From Gloeopeniophorella convolvens (lineage: Eukaryota; Basidiomycota; Agaricomycetes; Russulales): a stretch of DNA of 20,294 bases. The DNA lies in NCBI GenBank assembly GCA_022496205.1, contig WTXD01000182.1, positions 1 to 20,294 on the forward strand, written 5' to 3'. The notes beneath the pieces are model-generated. The model worked only from the letters and a program-made list of their open reading frames with translations, searched no databases and had not been told where the DNA came from. The position numbers and the translations under genes were made by a program. Shown here in pieces: positions 18,312-20,294 of this stretch. Positions within the stretch are counted from its first letter, which is position 1. Each line of letters opens with the position of its first letter.

Positions 18312-19554
18312 ACACCACCCGTCCTGTGGCCAAAGCGGTGTTTGGTTCTTATCGCGTCGGAATGGTTCTCGGTACTACTAGTGTCCCTCGAGGGTCGTCG
18401 AGTCTCCGTGGTTTCGATACACCTGTGTGATAGCTCTTCCTGCTTATACATTTGTCTTGGATTCGATTCGGGCTCTACTCTCGTGTATAGATTGTCCGTG
18501 GGCGCGTGGCTCCAATGTTCCTGATACTGTACTGCTGTTCCCTGGTTCTGCCAATGATGTGCATGCTCACGTTGTGCTCGTGCATACTTCGGATTGGGGG
18601 GTGGGAAGCAGGCACGTGATTCCGGCGCTTGCCGCTTCTTCCCGGCACGGAGCGAAGGTTCGAATCGAACGGCGAGTCTGCCAACGCGGCCTCCGAGTCA
18701 CCATCAGACAACAACCGTACACTGGCCTTACCAGCATATCTGAACCGTGAAACGGGTGCAAAATCGTAGACCACGTCGAAGTCCTAGTCCTCACAGCAAC
18801 ATGGGGCCATATTCGATATCACAAAGTGGCCAGTCACCTGTCTGCGACCGGCCCTTGACTGAGTGGCTCGGTTCTGCGCTGCGGTAGGCCCACCTCTCTG
18901 TTTTCAGTGCAAGTAACAGCTTCTCATTTTGATATGTAGCATTTATTATTGGCAACATCATGACACGATTATGGCGTGGTCGTCCGTCGTCATCACTCCC
19001 CAGTACTGCGAGGTGCTTCGACGTCAGGCCTTGGGCCTTGTTTCTGATGGACCCTCAAGGCCCTACTCTCATTCATCATACGCTCTGCATCCTTCTGCTA
19101 CCGATTCAACCCCGGTAGCTTGCTGTTTGCCATGCACAGCTGCTGGCGGTGCTCGGGGCACCGCCCTGGGGGCCTGCGGCTTCCAACGTTGGACTACCTT
19201 GCAGCTTGACGCCTTGTCCTAAATACGAGGTCGTGTGACCTTGCTCCCGGTCTCGACATCCATGTCGCCCCGCCTCTGGATCAGAGCCATGAAACGATGT
19301 CGTGCGGTCACCTGCCAGTTCGCATGATTTCCCCGCGCTCTAGCCGCTGGCAAGATCAACGTGCGGGTTCGTTGGGAATTTCATCACTCCTTCCTGAAAC
19401 GCGCCAAAGACACCTTCTCCGACTGGGAATCCTTGAGGCCCAGAGCTGTAAGCTGCGTCGTTGGCGGTATAAATACCTGGCTTGGGAACGGTAAGAAAGG
19501 GCAGGTCAATCACCTCTAGTCTCTTACCTGCGATTTCAGTCCCTGTATCCCACG
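18312..19554. other. Intergenic stretch
   Basis: Lower-GC DNA with no frame showing coding bias. The right end carries the TATA box of the 19555 gene. A GTAAGA...TTTCAG pair (19491-19539) looks like a short intron, but it would begin at or before the expected transcription start, so it is not called. A GGTTCGAATC motif near 18660 resembles a tRNA B box but has no tRNA fold around it. Confidence 0.5.
19468..19475 (+). promoter_or_regulatory. TATA box of the 19555 gene
   Basis: TATAAATA lies 87 bp before ATG 19555, nearly the same spacing as in the 17683 gene. Confidence 0.65.
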
Positions 19555-20257
19555 ATGAGCCTCAGTGTCCCAGGGAGCCCCTCTTTTTCTGCGAGCATGA
19601 CTGGTCCCTCCTCTATACCTTCAGTCTCGCCTTCTTTGCCCCTAAGCCTACCCCCAACTCCACACTCGACCATACCTCTTTCTTCCACCATCATCCTGCT
19701 GTCCTCCATCATACCTCTGCCCTCGAGCGTCACCGGTATACCCAGTCCTACCGGCATTCTCAACGGTACCGGCAGCTCCAACACCACTAGCGTCTTCAAC
19801 TCCACAAATCCTTACAACTCGAGCAGCTCTTCAAACACTACTTCCTTCAACTTTGCTCCTGCGTACGATCCAGCTGCACCGAGTACCTTCGTCTTCCTCG
19901 CGGACCCTCAGCAATGGCGCAGTGATAACGACCCTTCGCCCGGGTACCGGCTCAATAGCTGCAGCAGCCTGAACATCGCTCTCAATACCCTTGACGGCGC
20001 CAACTACCCAACCGGCTTCAATATCTCCGTCGCAGGACAGCCGATCGGCTCCATCAATGCTGTGTTCTTCGGCGGCGATCTGTGCCAGACGGGAGGCGAT
20101 TACTCTTCAGACGACCAGTTCACGTACAAGCCACCGACGTTCCGTGGTGGGTCTGAGTTGCGGAAGGTCCGCGCGTTGTATGAGACGAACTTTCCTATCG
20201 ACAACGGCGTCACGAAGCTCAAGTACGACCCGAAATATTTTGGACTCGGGAACCACG
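19555..20257 (+). CDS. Ser/Thr/Pro-rich protein with globular C-terminal segment, right-truncated
   Basis: ATG 19555 opens a frame with a first ~100 residues rich in Ser, Thr, Pro and Asn, including five N-glycosylation-type sequons (NGT, NTT, NST, NSS, NTT). A more ordered segment follows: FVFLADPQQWRSDND, LNSCSSLNIALNTLDGANYPTGFNISV, INAVFFGGDLCQTGGDY, FRGGSELRKVRALYETNFP and YDPKYFGLGNH. The frame meets TAG at 20260-20262, but a donor GTTAGT at 20258 probably opens an intron, so the gene likely continues outside the window. There is no clear N-terminal signal peptide, which is odd for a sequon-rich Ser/Thr region; an earlier exon cannot be excluded. I do not recognise the family. Confidence 0.65.
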
Positions 20258-20294
20258 GTTAGTGCTATTTGTCTATGCCTGAGCATGCGTTGAC

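Noticed and set aside
18655..18680. GGTTCGAATC, a tRNA B-box-like sequence
   Set aside because: The flanks do not form a T-stem, and no anticodon or D arm is found upstream.

Overview
The window reads as nuclear DNA of a GC-rich basidiomycete fungus, most likely an Agaricomycete. The reasons are short (50-97 nt) GT-AG introns, many with CTGAC-like branch sites, strongly GC3-biased exons, and a DUF6535 membrane protein, a family known essentially from Agaricomycetes. The organism is inferred from gene style and not identified to species. There are no rRNA genes, convincing tRNAs, CRISPR arrays or bacterial-type operons.

Layout from left to right: the 3' end of an unrecognised + strand gene (1-797); a gene-poor stretch (798-2735) holding a 178-bp Tc1/mariner-type MITE; a low-complexity acidic/Ser-Pro-rich + strand gene (2736-4275) broken by two apparent one-base deletions; a seven-exon mitochondrial FAD/folate carrier (FLX1/SLC25A32 type) on the - strand (4831-6170); a DUF6535 gene diverging from it on the + strand (6364-8601); a gene-poor stretch with two orphan intron signatures (8602-10430); a small F-box-like gene (10431-11259, -); a seven-exon TDG/Mug-type thymine/uracil DNA glycosylase (11622-13318, -); a small two-exon gene (14055-14470, +); an intronless acidic, Ser-rich gene (14818-15939, -); a gene-poor 1.7 kb; an intronless TATA-driven gene of unknown family (17683-18311, +) with one apparent one-base deletion; and a Ser/Thr-rich gene running off the right edge (19555-20257 and beyond, +).

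The genes look like ordinary, independently transcribed fungal genes and not a cooperating cluster. The two with clear functions are housekeeping: flavin or folate transport into mitochondria and base-excision repair. I found no strong evidence of a new multigene system. The best leads are a 19-nt micro-exon that carries the catalytic motif of the DNA glycosylase, the MITE with internal CCCATA repeats, a run of -1 frameshifts all at G/C homopolymers (probably consensus errors), a bias to GTGCGY splice donors, and several lineage-specific proteins of unknown function. Exon joins were worked out by hand from reading frames and splice signals; there was no transcript evidence or homology search.
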